Made by a program: the position numbers and the translations under genes. Positions 52,227 to 61,415 of a DNA stretch of 64,000 nucleotides are shown here, piece after piece; position 1 is the stretch's first letter, and each line of letters starts with the position of its first letter. The notes under the pieces were generated by a model, which was given only the letters and a program-made list of their open reading frames with translations, was not told the origin of the DNA and searched no databases. Source of the stretch: Thermococcus alcaliphilus (GTDB taxonomy: Archaea; Methanobacteriota_B; Thermococci; Thermococcales; Thermococcaceae); assembly GCF_024054535.1 (NCBI RefSeq), contig NZ_JAMXLV010000024.1, forward strand, positions 62,001-126,000, in the 5' to 3' direction.

Positions 52227-52688
52227 TTAATCTATAAGAATGAGCCCATACAAAACACTTTCGGAGAAGTTGAGCTTGACTATTTTTGAGAGCTCTATCC
52301 CCACGGCATCTATTGATGGTCTTACCTTGCTTGGCATTTTGCACTCTCCACTTCTTTCGAATTCACACTCTTCACAGAGGTTGCAGTTTCCCGGAAATAG
52401 TGCTGTTGCATAGAACTTCCCGCTTTTGAACAGCTCTTCTTCTCTCTTCAGGATATAATCCAACACCTTCCTCTTTTCTTCTTCAAAATTCTCGAAATTG
52501 ATCTCAAACTTTATCAAAAGTGCTCGCTTATAATGTTTTACCAGCTCCTTTGTTTCCCTCCATGAAGGAGCATAAGGTGGGCAGGAAGGGCTTTTTCCAT
52601 AGACTGGGCAACTTCTGCACTTCCACACTGGTCTTGGTGAAACAATAATTTCCCCTGCAGCTATCTCTTTCTCCCAGATTACCCTCAT
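52227..52688 (-). CDS. DUF2284 metal-binding protein
   Basis: About 154 residues from ATG 52688. Cysteine-rich ends: WKCRSCPVYGKSPSCPPYAPSW at 23-44 and CNLCEECEFERSGEC near the middle-to-end, the DUF2284 signature, likely an iron-sulfur or zinc site. It lies 10 bp before the CARF-like gene on the same strand and 31 bp after the SDR gene, so these may be one transcript. Function unknown. Confidence 0.88.
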   Translation of the reverse strand: MRVIWEKEIAAGEIIVSPRPVWKCRSCPVYGKSPSCPPYAPSWRETKELVKHYKRALLIKFEINFENFEEEKRKVLDYILKREEELFKSGKFYATALFPGNCNLCEECEFERSGECKMPSKVRPSIDAVGIELSKIVKLNFSESVLYGLILID

Positions 52689-52719
52689 AAAGGAAAAATT
52701 GAAAAATCCCAATAAAAAT

Positions 52720-53442
52720 TTAATCCATCAAGCGGCCTCCGTTAACATCAACGACTTCCCCAGTTATGTGGTCATTTTCTAGCAGAAAAATAACCGCATG
52801 AGCTATATCTTCTGGCTTGGCTATCTCCCCGGTTAATGAAAGTTTTCTTAACCTTTCTCTCATTTCTTCATTTATCATATCAGTTGCGACAGGTCCTGGG
52901 GCAACAGCATTTACTAAAATATTCGGTGCCAAGTGCCTCGCGAGATTAAAAGTGAGTGCTATCAACCCTCCTTTTGATGCTGCATAGTGGGCTCCTACAG
53001 TTCCCCCATCTTTGCCGGTTATTGAGGCTATGTTAACTATTTTGCCTTTCTTCATGTATTTGAGAACTTCTTGCGTAACTATGAAGGCTCCCTTTAAGTT
53101 AACTCCCAAAACTCTGTCCCACTCTTCATCACTTATCTCCATTGGGTTTATTGTCTTTCCAAGGATTCCGGCATTGTTGATTAGGATGTCAATTCTTCCA
53201 AACTTCTGGATAGTTTTTTCCACCATCTCTCTGACCTCTTCTCTATTGCTAACGTCTGTCCTGACTACAAGGGTTTCTACACCATAAGCTCTGCACATTT
53301 CTTCGGTTTTCTTTGCGTTTTCTTCATCCCTTGCATAGTTTATGACCACGTTGCACCCCTTCTTTGCCAAAGCAACTGCAATTGCCCTTCCTATTCCCCG
53401 AGAGGCCCCGGTCACTAAAGCCACTTTTCCTTTCAGCTCCAT
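52720..53442 (-). CDS. short-chain dehydrogenase/reductase (FabG-like)
   Basis: About 240 residues from ATG 53442 (GGTGATC upstream). NAD(P) site TGASRGIGRAIA, NNAG, catalytic S-Y-K: SITGKDGGTVGAHYAASKGGL, and ending GEVVDVNGGRLMD. Annotated in relatives as 3-oxoacyl-ACP reductase, though Thermococcales lack bacterial fatty-acid synthesis, so the true substrate is another ketone or alcohol. First gene of the possible SDR-DUF2284-CARF-PIN transcript. Confidence 0.93.
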   Translation of the reverse strand: MELKGKVALVTGASRGIGRAIAVALAKKGCNVVINYARDEENAKKTEEMCRAYGVETLVVRTDVSNREEVREMVEKTIQKFGRIDILINNAGILGKTINPMEISDEEWDRVLGVNLKGAFIVTQEVLKYMKKGKIVNIASITGKDGGTVGAHYAASKGGLIALTFNLARHLAPNILVNAVAPGPVATDMINEEMRERLRKLSLTGEIAKPEDIAHAVIFLLENDHITGEVVDVNGGRLMD

Positions 53443-53542
53443 GTCGATCACCAAAATAGATTTGGGAAATTACCATAAAAGCTTTATCAAGTAAAGAAAT
53501 AATGCCGAAATGCTTTTACGTTCTTAATCATAATATTGAAAC

Positions 53543-54079
53543 ATGAAAACTATTCCTTTGCTCCTTGGGGTTTTGGTTCTAACTGCAGGATGCATTGGAG
53601 GAGGTGAAAAGATGGATTTGAAAGTTAGCTCCATTTTTAGAAATAATGAGTTCATCCCCTCGAAGTACACCTGTGAAGGGGCTGATGTCAGCCCACCACT
53701 AAGACTCGAAGGATTGAGCGACAAGGCTGTAAGCATAGCGATAATAGTTGATGATCCAGACGCTCCAATTGGCACTTTTACCCACTGGGTGGCTTGGAAT
53801 ATCCCTCCTACTGGGGAGATATCAGAGAACATTCCAAAAGAAGAGATTGTGGAAAGTCCAATAAAAGTCATTCAAGGAAAGAACGATTTTGGGAGAATTG
53901 GCTACAACGGTCCCTGCCCTCCGAGGGGACATGGCGTACACCATTATCACTTCAAGGTCTACGTTCTCGATACAACCCTCGACCTAAAACCTGGGGCAGG
54001 CAAGAGGGATTTAGAAAAGGCCATGGAAGGGCACGTAGTTCAATTTGGGGAGTTGGTTGGCCTTTATGAGAGAAGGTGA
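53543..54079 (+). CDS. PEBP-family (YbhB/YbcL) lipoprotein
   Basis: 178 residues. Short lipoprotein signal with lipobox VLTAGC, then the PEBP fold: FIPSKYTCEGADVSPPL, DDPDAPIGTFTHWVAWNIPP, YNGPCPPRGHGVHHYHFKVYVLD. The ligand pocket DPD-AP and GPCPP-H is intact. Family members bind phosphate-bearing ligands or inhibit enzymes. Anchored outside the membrane. Stop abuts the end of the converging SemiSWEET gene. Confidence 0.92.
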   Translation: MKTIPLLLGVLVLTAGCIGGGEKMDLKVSSIFRNNEFIPSKYTCEGADVSPPLRLEGLSDKAVSIAIIVDDPDAPIGTFTHWVAWNIPPTGEISENIPKEEIVESPIKVIQGKNDFGRIGYNGPCPPRGHGVHHYHFKVYVLDTTLDLKPGAGKRDLEKAMEGHVVQFGELVGLYERR

Positions 54080-54325
54080 TTATTTGTATCTTAGCTTAAC
54101 GTAGAGATTGACACCACTCTGGAGAGCTGCCAAGGAGTTTAAAGTTAGGAATACCCAGTCCCCTATTAGATATGAATAGATTGCAAGCAGTGTTGATGCT
54201 GTAACGTACACCAAAACGAACTCCAAATTCAGCGGACATTTCTTGTTTTTGATTGTTTCCCATGTTTGGGGGACCCAAGAGCTCACGAGAAGAAGCATGC
54301 CTATGAGTCCCACGAGTTCCTTCAT
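54080..54325 (-). CDS. SemiSWEET/PQ-loop small transporter
   Basis: About 81 residues from ATG 54325 (GAGGTGAT upstream). One triple-helix bundle with PQ motif: GLIGMLLLVSSWVPQTWETIKNKKCPLNLEFVLVYVTASTLLAIYSYLIGDWVFLTLNSLAALQSGVNL. Such half-transporters dimerise to pass sugars. In this length SemiSWEETs are mostly bacterial; the archaeal copy is modestly unusual. Substrate unknown. Confidence 0.88.
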   Translation of the reverse strand: MKELVGLIGMLLLVSSWVPQTWETIKNKKCPLNLEFVLVYVTASTLLAIYSYLIGDWVFLTLNSLAALQSGVNLYVKLRYK

Positions 54326-54355
54326 TTTATCACCTCGCTTATTCTCTTGCACCAA

Positions 54356-54466
54356 GGAGCTAATAACGTGGTTTTAAAAAAGATTGTGGACTATTACAGG
54401 TGTATTTCGGAAAAAGAAAAGCACGGAATAATCAAAAGAATGTCAATGCTTCAATTCGGAGGCTAG
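54356..54466 (+). pseudogene. possible 3' gene remnant
   Basis: The plus-strand frame ending at TAG 54466 reads NVVLKKIVDYYRCISEKEKHGIIKRMSML, which looks like the helical end of a protein. No start is seen, and the DNA upstream belongs to the SemiSWEET gene on the other strand. It overlaps the next gene's end. Weak. Confidence 0.2.
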
Positions 54467-54913
54467 TTTTGAAGTCGCCCATGTTTTGACATCGTCATCA
54501 AGAATATCGTTAATAATCTTAAACGCTTCCTGAATCTTCCCCTGTCTTGCGAGGGCTAATGCCACCTCAGCCTGTATTTTTGACCTGTTAGATATGTCCT
54601 TTATAAATCCGGCTATTTTTAGGGCTTCATCCAGTTTGTTGAGCTCAAGAAACTCAAAAGCCAAGCTCATTAGGGCTTTAGTGATACTTTCATCGTTTTC
54701 AATTTCAAGTATTGCCTCTATTGTCCTGTTAAGGGCTTCAATGTAGTCCTTTCCTTGCTTTGCCATTTCAACTGTCACCATTGACATTGATTTTGCCCTT
54801 ATTCCCTTGTCGGGAATAGACTCTGCAATTTGAAGTGCGTTCTCGAAGTCCCCCCGCTTTATGAGTTTTGACACAGTTTCATAAAGAGCCCGTGATTGGT
54901 ACCATTCCTGCAT
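54443..54913 (-). CDS. helical repeat protein, short relative of the 355-residue solenoid
   Basis: About 156 residues from ATG 54913 (GGTG upstream). Helix pairs: ISKLIKRGDFENALQIAESIPDKGIRAKSMSMVTVEMAKQG type, and LNKLDEALKIAGFIKDISNRSKIQAEVALALARQGKIQEAFKIINDIL. Same style as the protein at 32269-33336. Scaffold role guessed. Confidence 0.8.
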   Translation of the reverse strand: MQEWYQSRALYETVSKLIKRGDFENALQIAESIPDKGIRAKSMSMVTVEMAKQGKDYIEALNRTIEAILEIENDESITKALMSLAFEFLELNKLDEALKIAGFIKDISNRSKIQAEVALALARQGKIQEAFKIINDILDDDVKTWATSKLASELKH

Positions 54914-54956
54914 GCAAACACCAAATAGATTTTGCATTTGGAAAATTTAAGCTTTC

Positions 54957-55682
54957 CTACATCCCAAGGATAACGTATATTCCAAGAAGTATCAACACTG
55001 CTCCAGCGATCATTGAAAGCTCCCTGGACTTTTGAACTATTCTCTGTGAGATTGATTTGCTCTCCGTTATGCTTCCGACTGTAAAGAGGATTATAAGCAG
55101 TGGGAGAACAAAGATAATGTTGTAAAGTGCCAGAAGAACCAATGTTAAAGCTTTTCCCACTTTGGATATGAGGATTGCATATGCCAGATAAGTTCCAGAG
55201 GAACAGGGGAGGAGTGTGAACGATATTATGACGCCAAGGGAGAAAGCTCCAAAGATAGTCGCTTCCCTGCTGAATATGTTCTTCCTTACCTCTTTCTTCT
55301 TTACTATCCTACTTTTCTCTAGGTAGCCAGTTACGAATGTGTAAGCGCCAAAGGCTATTGAAACCACTCCCGCGACCCATACCGGAATCGTCTTGGTGAG
55401 TATCACCAATCCCACTCCGAGGAGGTAATAGGAGATGTAAATTGCAGCAACAAACGCCAGCCCTACAGCATATATCCTCCTTTTGGAAATATTCTCTTTG
55501 AGGGAGAGGGCTATGAGGAGCATCGTGTAAATGACGAACGTACAGGGGTTTATCGAATCCGCACCGGCAAGTGCTAAAAGGGGATAGATTAGATTTCTTA
55601 AGCCAAGAAGGGACAATATGCCAGCTGTTAGTCCAATTGAAGATAAAATTATTAAAAAGAGGATCTTGATTTCAGATCTCAC
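54957..55682 (-). CDS. CcdA/DsbD-type thiol-disulfide membrane protein
   Basis: About 241 residues from GTG 55682 (GGTGAG upstream; an in-frame TTG at 55712 would add 10 residues). Six to seven membrane helices. Conserved pair: GADSINPCTFVIYTMLL in one half and FTLLPCSSGTYLAYAILI in the other, the two cysteines that shuttle reducing equivalents across the membrane. Its partner thioredoxin-like lipoprotein is encoded just upstream with an overlap of about 11 bp. Confidence 0.92.
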   Translation of the reverse strand: MRSEIKILFLIILSSIGLTAGILSLLGLRNLIYPLLALAGADSINPCTFVIYTMLLIALSLKENISKRRIYAVGLAFVAAIYISYYLLGVGLVILTKTIPVWVAGVVSIAFGAYTFVTGYLEKSRIVKKKEVRKNIFSREATIFGAFSLGVIISFTLLPCSSGTYLAYAILISKVGKALTLVLLALYNIIFVLPLLIILFTVGSITESKSISQRIVQKSRELSMIAGAVLILLGIYVILGM

Positions 55683-56211
55683 TCGGCTCACCATTGGTGA
55701 AAATATATTCAAGCTTATTAATGATTTCGGTCTTGTTCTCTGGGATGAGGTAGGTTTTATCGGTTATAAAAAGCACTCCTTTGGCTTTTTTAGCTTCTTC
55801 AACGAGGTCATCCGCGTATTCAACCGGAAACTCCCCGTTTACTATTGCATATAGCTTCCCATCGTAGAATATCCCTATTACTGGGACGCCAGTTACTCCG
55901 AGGATTTGGTAGAGCTGCTCAAACATCTTTCCGTTGTAGTCATTTCCCTGCAGCTCATAGTATGTTAAAGCTTCTTTTCCGAAAAATTTTGGTATTTCTT
56001 CTTTCATTTTCTTACAGTGAGGGCACGTTGCCAGTCCGTACATGTAAAAGTGGAATTTTGCTTTGTCCAGTGTAAAGGTTTCCGTTGTTGTGTTGGAAGA
56101 AGATGGGGTGTTTGTTCTGTCTATGGGTGAGGTAGTGGATTGATTGCTTGAGATGCACATGCTGGTGAGCACTACCAGTACAAGTAGCAACACTCCTAAA
56201 GCTTTTTTCAT
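55672..56211 (-). CDS. thioredoxin-fold lipoprotein
   Basis: About 179 residues from ATG 56211 (GGTGACT upstream). Signal peptide with lipobox-like LTSMCISS, Ser/Thr-rich linker, then thioredoxin fold with CPHC in YGLATCPHCKKMKEEI and cis-Pro in GVTGVPVIGIF. Receives electrons from the CcdA-like protein and keeps outer thiols reduced. Translationally coupled to it. Confidence 0.93.
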   Translation of the reverse strand: MKKALGVLLLVLVVLTSMCISSNQSTTSPIDRTNTPSSSNTTTETFTLDKAKFHFYMYGLATCPHCKKMKEEIPKFFGKEALTYYELQGNDYNGKMFEQLYQILGVTGVPVIGIFYDGKLYAIVNGEFPVEYADDLVEEAKKAKGVLFITDKTYLIPENKTEIINKLEYIFTNGEPSEI

Positions 56212-56324
56212 CAAAGTCACCTAATTCAATGGTATACTTTGTGGGTTATAAATGTTTAGGAATGTAGATTTTTTAGCACGTAGCTTTTTAAGAACTTCTA
56301 GAATAAGTTTGTGGTGGTGAGAGG

Positions 56325-56849
56325 ATGAAGGATGTTGAGAGAGCTCTCCAGACTTTTTATTCAATGAAGCTGAGAGATATAATGCCATCAATAACCTCAA
56401 TGCCCATTGTTACTGTTGATTCCCCCATCGTTGACGTGCTTAAGTTGCTTAGAACGAGACATCATGTGTGGGTCGTGAACAACAAGGATGAGATGAAACT
56501 TGAAGGAGTTATAAGGTATCTCGATGTCATGTGTATTCTCCTTCCCCCAGAAAACACAAAGGCAAGGCTGGGCAACATAAGTGCAGTTTTTAAATCCATT
56601 CTAGGAGGGGCGGAAAAAGCGGCTGATGTCATGGAGCGCAATGTGATGACAATAGACGAAGATGCCACAGTTCTGGATGCCCTTACAAGGATGAGGAGGT
56701 ACAAAGTGCAAATCTTGGCGATTGTCGATGAAAACAACACTCTGAAGGGAGAAATAAGCCTTAGGTTGCTCATTGACGAGTTCCTAAGACTGATGAAGGT
56801 AGGTGGTGTGCAATGGCTCCAGAGTGGATCCTCTTCACCCTCGGAGTAG
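56325..56849 (+). CDS. CBS-domain protein linked to an antiporter
   Basis: 174 residues with two CBS repeats: LRDIMPSITSMPIVTVDSPIVDVLKLLRTRHHVWVVNN and VMERNVMTIDEDATVLDALTRMRRYKVQILAIVDENNTLKGEISLRLLIDEF. CBS pairs bind adenine nucleotides. The gene overlaps the antiporter gene by 37 bp, so it probably reports energy state to the transporter. GGTGGTGAG before the ATG. Confidence 0.92.
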   Translation: MKDVERALQTFYSMKLRDIMPSITSMPIVTVDSPIVDVLKLLRTRHHVWVVNNKDEMKLEGVIRYLDVMCILLPPENTKARLGNISAVFKSILGGAEKAADVMERNVMTIDEDATVLDALTRMRRYKVQILAIVDENNTLKGEISLRLLIDEFLRLMKVGGVQWLQSGSSSPSE

Positions 56850-58081
56850 CCCTTATCTTTGGAAAGATTGGAGATCATTTAATGGAGCGCTTTGAGCTTC
56901 CCGGAGTTTTGGGCGAGATACTGATGGGTATGATATTGGGAAATCTGATATATTTTGGTCTGATAAAGCCCGAATACCTTACCCTTCATTCAGATGAAAC
57001 CTTTGAATTTCTTGCTCGCTTGGGCATAATTTTTCTTCTCTTCTTGGGCGGTCTTGACACAGATGTTGAGATGCTCAAAAAGACCGGTGCTGTTGCAACT
57101 GTTTCTACCCTCATGGGAGTTTTTGTCCCTCTGGTTCTTGGGTACTTTGGACTCAAGCTAATGGGATATCCTTCTAGGGAGGCATTTGCTGGGGGAGTTC
57201 TACTAACGGCAACCAGCATAGGAATAACTGTTAGGGTAATGATGGATCTCGGGGTTTTGAGGAGCGATGTCGGAGCGGCTTCTTTGAGTGCGAGCGTTAT
57301 GGATGACTTCCTCGGGATAGCTTTGATTATCTTCGCAGTTGGTACTGGAAGCATTCTAGGGTTAATAAGCAAGATGGCTGTCTTCTTCATCATCACGGGT
57401 TTGGTTGCATGGTATACGATAGAAAAGTACATTCGCTTTTCAGAATGGCTACATGTGGAAAAAGGAGTCCTTGGCATGGTGCTCGCTTTGATGTTTCTCT
57501 TCTCTGCTTTGGCGGAGCACTGGTTTGATGCTGCCATAGAAGGGGCTTTTATGGCCGGCCTAGTTTTATCAAAACTTCCAGAGGGCAAAAGGATAATGGA
57601 AGACGTGAGGGCAATAGCCTATGGGTTTTTGGTCCCTGTATTCTTCGTGTACACCGGGGCGATGCTTGATTTAAGGGTTTTCACCAGCTTTGAAGCCCTT
57701 TCCCTTGCAGGGGTTTTAACCACAATTGCAGTTATTGGAAAAGTTCTCGGCAGAGGAATAGGAGCTATGATTATGGGGTGGAGCGCTAAAAAGTCCCTCC
57801 AGATGGGTATTGGTTCAATCCCGAGGACTGAAGTGGCGCTTGTTGACCTTATGGTGGCAATTCACGGAGGCGCAATCCCAGAAAGCGATGCCCCAAAGTT
57901 CATTGCAGCCACGCTGATTTTCATAACTGTTTCTGTTTTAATAACTCCACCGTTACTCAAGTGGGCGTTTAAAGAGGAAGTTGAGGCTATGAAGCAAGGA
58001 AAAGCCGAGAAGAGAGTAGAAGCAGTGCAAGAAACAAAGAGGAGGATCTCACTATTGAAGAGACCAAGGAGGAATCGCTAA
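56813..58081 (+). CDS. cation:proton antiporter (CPA2, NapA/KefB-like)
   Basis: 422 residues, 12 or 13 membrane helices. Family motifs: ELPGVLGEILMGMILGN, LFLLFLGGLDTDVEMLKKTG, ATSIGITVRVMMDLG, SASVMDDFLGIALIIF with the D-D that binds ion and proton, and GSIPRTEVALVDLMVA. Cytoplasmic tail of ~50 charged residues. Exchanges Na+ or K+ for H+. The overlapping CBS gene likely controls it. Confidence 0.93.
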   Translation: MAPEWILFTLGVALIFGKIGDHLMERFELPGVLGEILMGMILGNLIYFGLIKPEYLTLHSDETFEFLARLGIIFLLFLGGLDTDVEMLKKTGAVATVSTLMGVFVPLVLGYFGLKLMGYPSREAFAGGVLLTATSIGITVRVMMDLGVLRSDVGAASLSASVMDDFLGIALIIFAVGTGSILGLISKMAVFFIITGLVAWYTIEKYIRFSEWLHVEKGVLGMVLALMFLFSALAEHWFDAAIEGAFMAGLVLSKLPEGKRIMEDVRAIAYGFLVPVFFVYTGAMLDLRVFTSFEALSLAGVLTTIAVIGKVLGRGIGAMIMGWSAKKSLQMGIGSIPRTEVALVDLMVAIHGGAIPESDAPKFIAATLIFITVSVLITPPLLKWAFKEEVEAMKQGKAEKRVEAVQETKRRISLLKRPRRNR

Positions 58082-58527
58082 AATACCCTTGCATATCCCC
58101 ATTTTTTAACACTTGTTAAGATTGAGGTTTCCGTGCTCTTTATTCCTTCGATTTTTCCCAGCTTTTCTATTAGAAAGCTCTCAAGTTCTTGGAGATCCTT
58201 CACAGTTACCTGCATTAATACGTCGTGTGCTCCGGTGGCTATTCCTAAAACATCAACTTCCGGAAGTTTGGAAAGCTCTTCAACGGCTTTTTTGATTTTG
58301 TTGGGCTCGATGTCAACGGCTATAAATGCCACTATGTTGTAGCCTGCTTTGAAGGGGTTTATTAAGGCGGCGAACTTTCTTATTACTCCTTCTTCAATGA
58401 GCTTTTTTACCCTAAGTCTTATGGTTGATTCGGGTATTCCTATTCTCCTGGCTATCTCGGAATAGCTCATCCTCCCATCTTCTTGAAGCAACCTTAGGAT
58501 GTTTTTATCTGTTTCATCCAATTTCAT
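58078..58527 (-). CDS. Lrp/AsnC family regulator
   Basis: About 149 residues from ATG 58527 (GGGTGG upstream). HTH: DETDKNILRLLQEDGRMSYSEIARRIGIPESTIRLRVKKLIEEGVI; RAM ligand domain: AFIAVDIEPNKIKKAVEELSKLPEVDVLGIATGAHDVLMQVTVKDLQELE. Responds to amino acids in the family. Divergent from an amino acid racemase/aminotransferase gene, so local control of amino acid metabolism is likely. Stop overlaps the antiporter gene by 4 bp. Confidence 0.94.
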   Translation of the reverse strand: MKLDETDKNILRLLQEDGRMSYSEIARRIGIPESTIRLRVKKLIEEGVIRKFAALINPFKAGYNIVAFIAVDIEPNKIKKAVEELSKLPEVDVLGIATGAHDVLMQVTVKDLQELESFLIEKLGKIEGIKSTETSILTSVKKWGYARVF

Positions 58528-58664
58528 TTTGTCCACCCAATTAGTATTTTGTTTAAATATTATGCTGCTGAATTTTAAATGTTTTGTGGTATTTTTGTTA
58601 GATTCAGCAAAATTTGACCAAAAATGCTATTAATTTCAAACGCATATTTAACTCGGTGGGAGAA

Positions 58665-59996
58665 TTGAGAAAGGAGGAAGTTATAGAGCGATATTCACGA
58701 ATCTTTCCGAAGGCTTCCCGTGTAACCTATGCCCCAATAGTTGCGGTCAAAGCTAAAAACGCAAAGGTATGGGACATTGAGGGGAGGGAGTACATAGACT
58801 TTTTAAGCGATGCCGCTGTTCAAAACGTTGGTCACAACAACGAGAGGGTTGTTAAGGCAATAAAAGAACAGGCTGAGAGGCTTATTCACTTCACTTTCAT
58901 CTACGGTTTTACACTTGAGCCCCTTCTACTTGCGGAAAAGCTTGCTGAAATTTCTCCAATTGAAGAGCCAAAAATAGCCTTTGGTTTAAGCGGAAGTGAT
59001 GCAAACGATGGGGCAATAAAGTTTGCTCGAGCTTATACCAAAAGGAGAACCCTTCTAAGCTATCTTAAGAGTTATTATGGCTCAACTTACGGTGCATCAA
59101 GCATAACAGGTCTTGACTTTCACGTGAGAGCGTTAGTGGGGGAGCTTAGCGACGTTCACTACATTCCTTATCCAGATTGCTACAGATGTCCCTTTGGAAA
59201 AGAAAAAAACTCGTGTAAAATGGAGTGTGTCGAGTATATCAAGGCGAAGTTTGAGGGAGAAGTTTATGCAGATGGTGTTGCCGCTTTGTTTGCCGAACCG
59301 ATTCAAGGCGATGCCGGGATGGTCGTACCTCCAGAGGATTACTTCAAGAGGGTCAAAAGAATCCTCGATGAGCATGGGATTCTTTTAGCTGTAGATGAAG
59401 TTCAGAGTGGTCTTGGGAGAACTGGGAAATGGTTTGCCATAGAGCATTTTGGAGTTAAGCCGGACATAATAACCGTGGCAAAGCCCCTTGGTGGTGGTTT
59501 GCCAATAAGTGCCGTAATTGGAAGGGCTGAGATCATGGATTCTCTTCCCCCTCTAGGGCACGCCTTTACCTTAATCGGAAATCCCGTAGCGAGCAGGGCA
59601 GCTCTTGCTGTCATTGAGGAGATCGAAGAAAAAGATCTCTTGAAGAGGGCGGAAAAGCTTGGAAGCTATACTATGAAACGACTGGGAAAGATGAAAGAGG
59701 AGTATGAGCTAATTGGCGATGTGAGAGGAAAAGGCATTATGATAGGAGTTGATTTAGTTAAGGACAGGGAGACCAAGGAGAGGGCATATGATGAAGCTAA
59801 GAAGGTCGTCTGGAGGGCTTATGAGCTTGGATTGATCGTTGCTTTCCTACAAGGGAACGTCCTGAGAATACAACCCCCACTAACGATTGAGAAAGAGACC
59901 CTCGATGAGGGCCTTGATAAGCTTGAAAGAGCAATAGCCGACGTTGAAGAGGGTAAAGTTGGGGATGAAGCTTTGAAGTTTGTTCACGGCTGGTAG
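58665..59996 (+). CDS. class III aminotransferase-fold enzyme, likely amino acid racemase
   Basis: About 443 residues from TTG 58665 (GGTGGGAG upstream; open frame to 58614). PLP fold type I class [80 protein letters not shown] with the Schiff-base Lys. Cys cluster [17 protein letters not shown] is a mark of the Thermococcales enzymes, some of which are broad amino acid racemases rather than aminotransferases. Activity inferred from that recall. Confidence 0.88.
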   Translation: MRKEEVIERYSRIFPKASRVTYAPIVAVKAKNAKVWDIEGREYIDFLSDAAVQNVGHNNERVVKAIKEQAERLIHFTFIYGFTLEPLLLAEKLAEISPIEEPKIAFGLSGSDANDGAIKFARAYTKRRTLLSYLKSYYGSTYGASSITGLDFHVRALVGELSDVHYIPYPDCYRCPFGKEKNSCKMECVEYIKAKFEGEVYADGVAALFAEPIQGDAGMVVPPEDYFKRVKRILDEHGILLAVDEVQSGLGRTGKWFAIEHFGVKPDIITVAKPLGGGLPISAVIGRAEIMDSLPPLGHAFTLIGNPVASRAALAVIEEIEEKDLLKRAEKLGSYTMKRLGKMKEEYELIGDVRGKGIMIGVDLVKDRETKERAYDEAKKVVWRAYELGLIVAFLQGNVLRIQPPLTIEKETLDEGLDKLERAIADVEEGKVGDEALKFVHGW

Positions 59997-60027
59997 CTTT
60001 TCTTTTTCTATTTACTGCTCTTTTTTG
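59997..60027 (+). terminator. T-rich terminator after racemase gene
   Basis: CTTTTCTTTTTCTATTT and then CTCTTTTTT follow the stop codon at once; repeated T runs are the archaeal stop signal. The next promoter (ATTTATAAAATGC) starts at about 60056. Confidence 0.45.
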
Positions 60028-60104
60028 GACATTGGAGCACTTTTTGCTTCCCAAAAATTTATAAAATGCTTTTCTTTCGGCGGGAGAGTAGCAAGGTGAG
60101 GAAG

Positions 60105-61415
60105 ATGAAGAAAAAAGTGGCCACAAGCATGCAGGCGAGAAAGGCATCCCTAATAGCCCAGAACACCCAAATGCCTAGGTGGTTCTACGCTTTCGTGCCG
60201 TTTAAAATAGCCACAGGTGGCTCTTCTCAAGTTGTTCCCCTCTATGCTATGCATCTCGGTGCTGGGGCAGGAGAGATAGGACTATTGAACGCACTCTCGA
60301 CCTTTGCCTCCACTGTAGGGACGATATTCTGGGGCAGACTGAGCGATAAAACGCTTAAAAGAAAAGCCTTTATTCTAATGGGTCTTTTAAGTACTTCAAT
60401 CTTTCTAAGCCTGTTGGCGTTTGCAGGGAGCTTTTGGGACCTTCTATTAATCAACGCGGTCTATTCATTTTTCCTAGCTTCCACTGTTTCGATACCAATT
60501 GTTCTCCTCTTTAGAAACGTGAGAAAGACAAGATGGGACGAGGCTGTAGGGAAGTTCAACAAAATCGGTGGCTGGGCGTGGGTTGTGGGGCTTTTAGTAG
60601 GCTTCACGCTCATTAGATTTTTAAGTTTTAAGGAACTCTTCATCCTCTTTGCTGTAGTAAACGTTCCGGGGTTTGTTATAGCTTTGAAAACGATCAGAGA
60701 AGCTCCGGTTTATCTCCATAGGGCCAACATAAAGCCCCTTGTGACCCAGGTTATTCAGAAGGGTCGTTATCTTCCGAACTTTATCATTCACTTACCCACA
60801 AAGTTGAGGGTTTCCTCAAAGTTCAGTGGCTTTTATCTCTCTTCCCTCTTTTTCTGGGTGTCATCTGGTATGTATGCCACTCAACTTCCGGTATTTTTAA
60901 TAAAGAGCGGACTTACGGGTCAAGAGGTCTTCGGATTGGCGCTCTTAAACTCTTCAACTTCGGCGATGCTCTATCAGAGAGTTGGGCTAAAGCTTAAATC
61001 CAAGAATCCAGCCTTAGCATTAATGCAAGGATACCTCTTTAGAAGCATTGGGGTTCTCTTATTGCTGCTTCCCTTTAACGTTCCTTATGCTTTACTCATC
61101 TCAGCCGCTGGAAGCTACGTTCTCTGGGGCTACTCTTGGTCTTACATAAGCGTTTCATCAACTTCCCTCATAGGAAGGATGAGTTCTCCAAAAGAACAAG
61201 GGAGTGTTTTGGCAACTGCAAACTTAATAAACTCCAGCGGATTTGTTTTAGGAAGCTTAGCCGGAGGTTTTGTGGCATCACAAATGGATTTTACCTTAAA
61301 CTTTGCCGTGGCATCTTCAATGAGCTTTTTGGCGGTGGTTCCGCTTTTCAGCATAATAGGTCTTTCATTTGTGTCCCCATTCTCAGTTCTTCCACAAATA
61401 AGGAGGAAAAATTAA
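60105..61415 (+). CDS. MFS transporter
   Basis: About 436 residues from ATG 60105 with AAGGTGAGG upstream; the ATG at 60066 overlaps the TATA box and is rejected. Twelve membrane helices; loop 2-3 motif WGRLSDKTLKRKAFI (the MFS G-x-x-x-D-R-x-G-R-R type). Substrate unknown; relatives are called drug or sugar efflux proteins. 3' end overlaps the converging helicase gene by 4 bp. Confidence 0.92.
   Translation: MKKKVATSMQARKASLIAQNTQMPRWFYAFVPFKIATGGSSQVVPLYAMHLGAGAGEIGLLNALSTFASTVGTIFWGRLSDKTLKRKAFILMGLLSTSIFLSLLAFAGSFWDLLLINAVYSFFLASTVSIPIVLLFRNVRKTRWDEAVGKFNKIGGWAWVVGLLVGFTLIRFLSFKELFILFAVVNVPGFVIALKTIREAPVYLHRANIKPLVTQVIQKGRYLPNFIIHLPTKLRVSSKFSGFYLSSLFFWVSSGMYATQLPVFLIKSGLTGQEVFGLALLNSSTSAMLYQRVGLKLKSKNPALALMQGYLFRSIGVLLLLLPFNVPYALLISAAGSYVLWGYSWSYISVSSTSLIGRMSSPKEQGSVLATANLINSSGFVLGSLAGGFVASQMDFTLNFAVASSMSFLAVVPLFSIIGLSFVSPFSVLPQIRRKN

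Noticed and set aside
60066-60104. MFS start at ATG 60066
   Set aside because: It overlaps the TATA-like ATTTATAAAATGC; ATG 60105 has AAGGTGAGG at the right distance.
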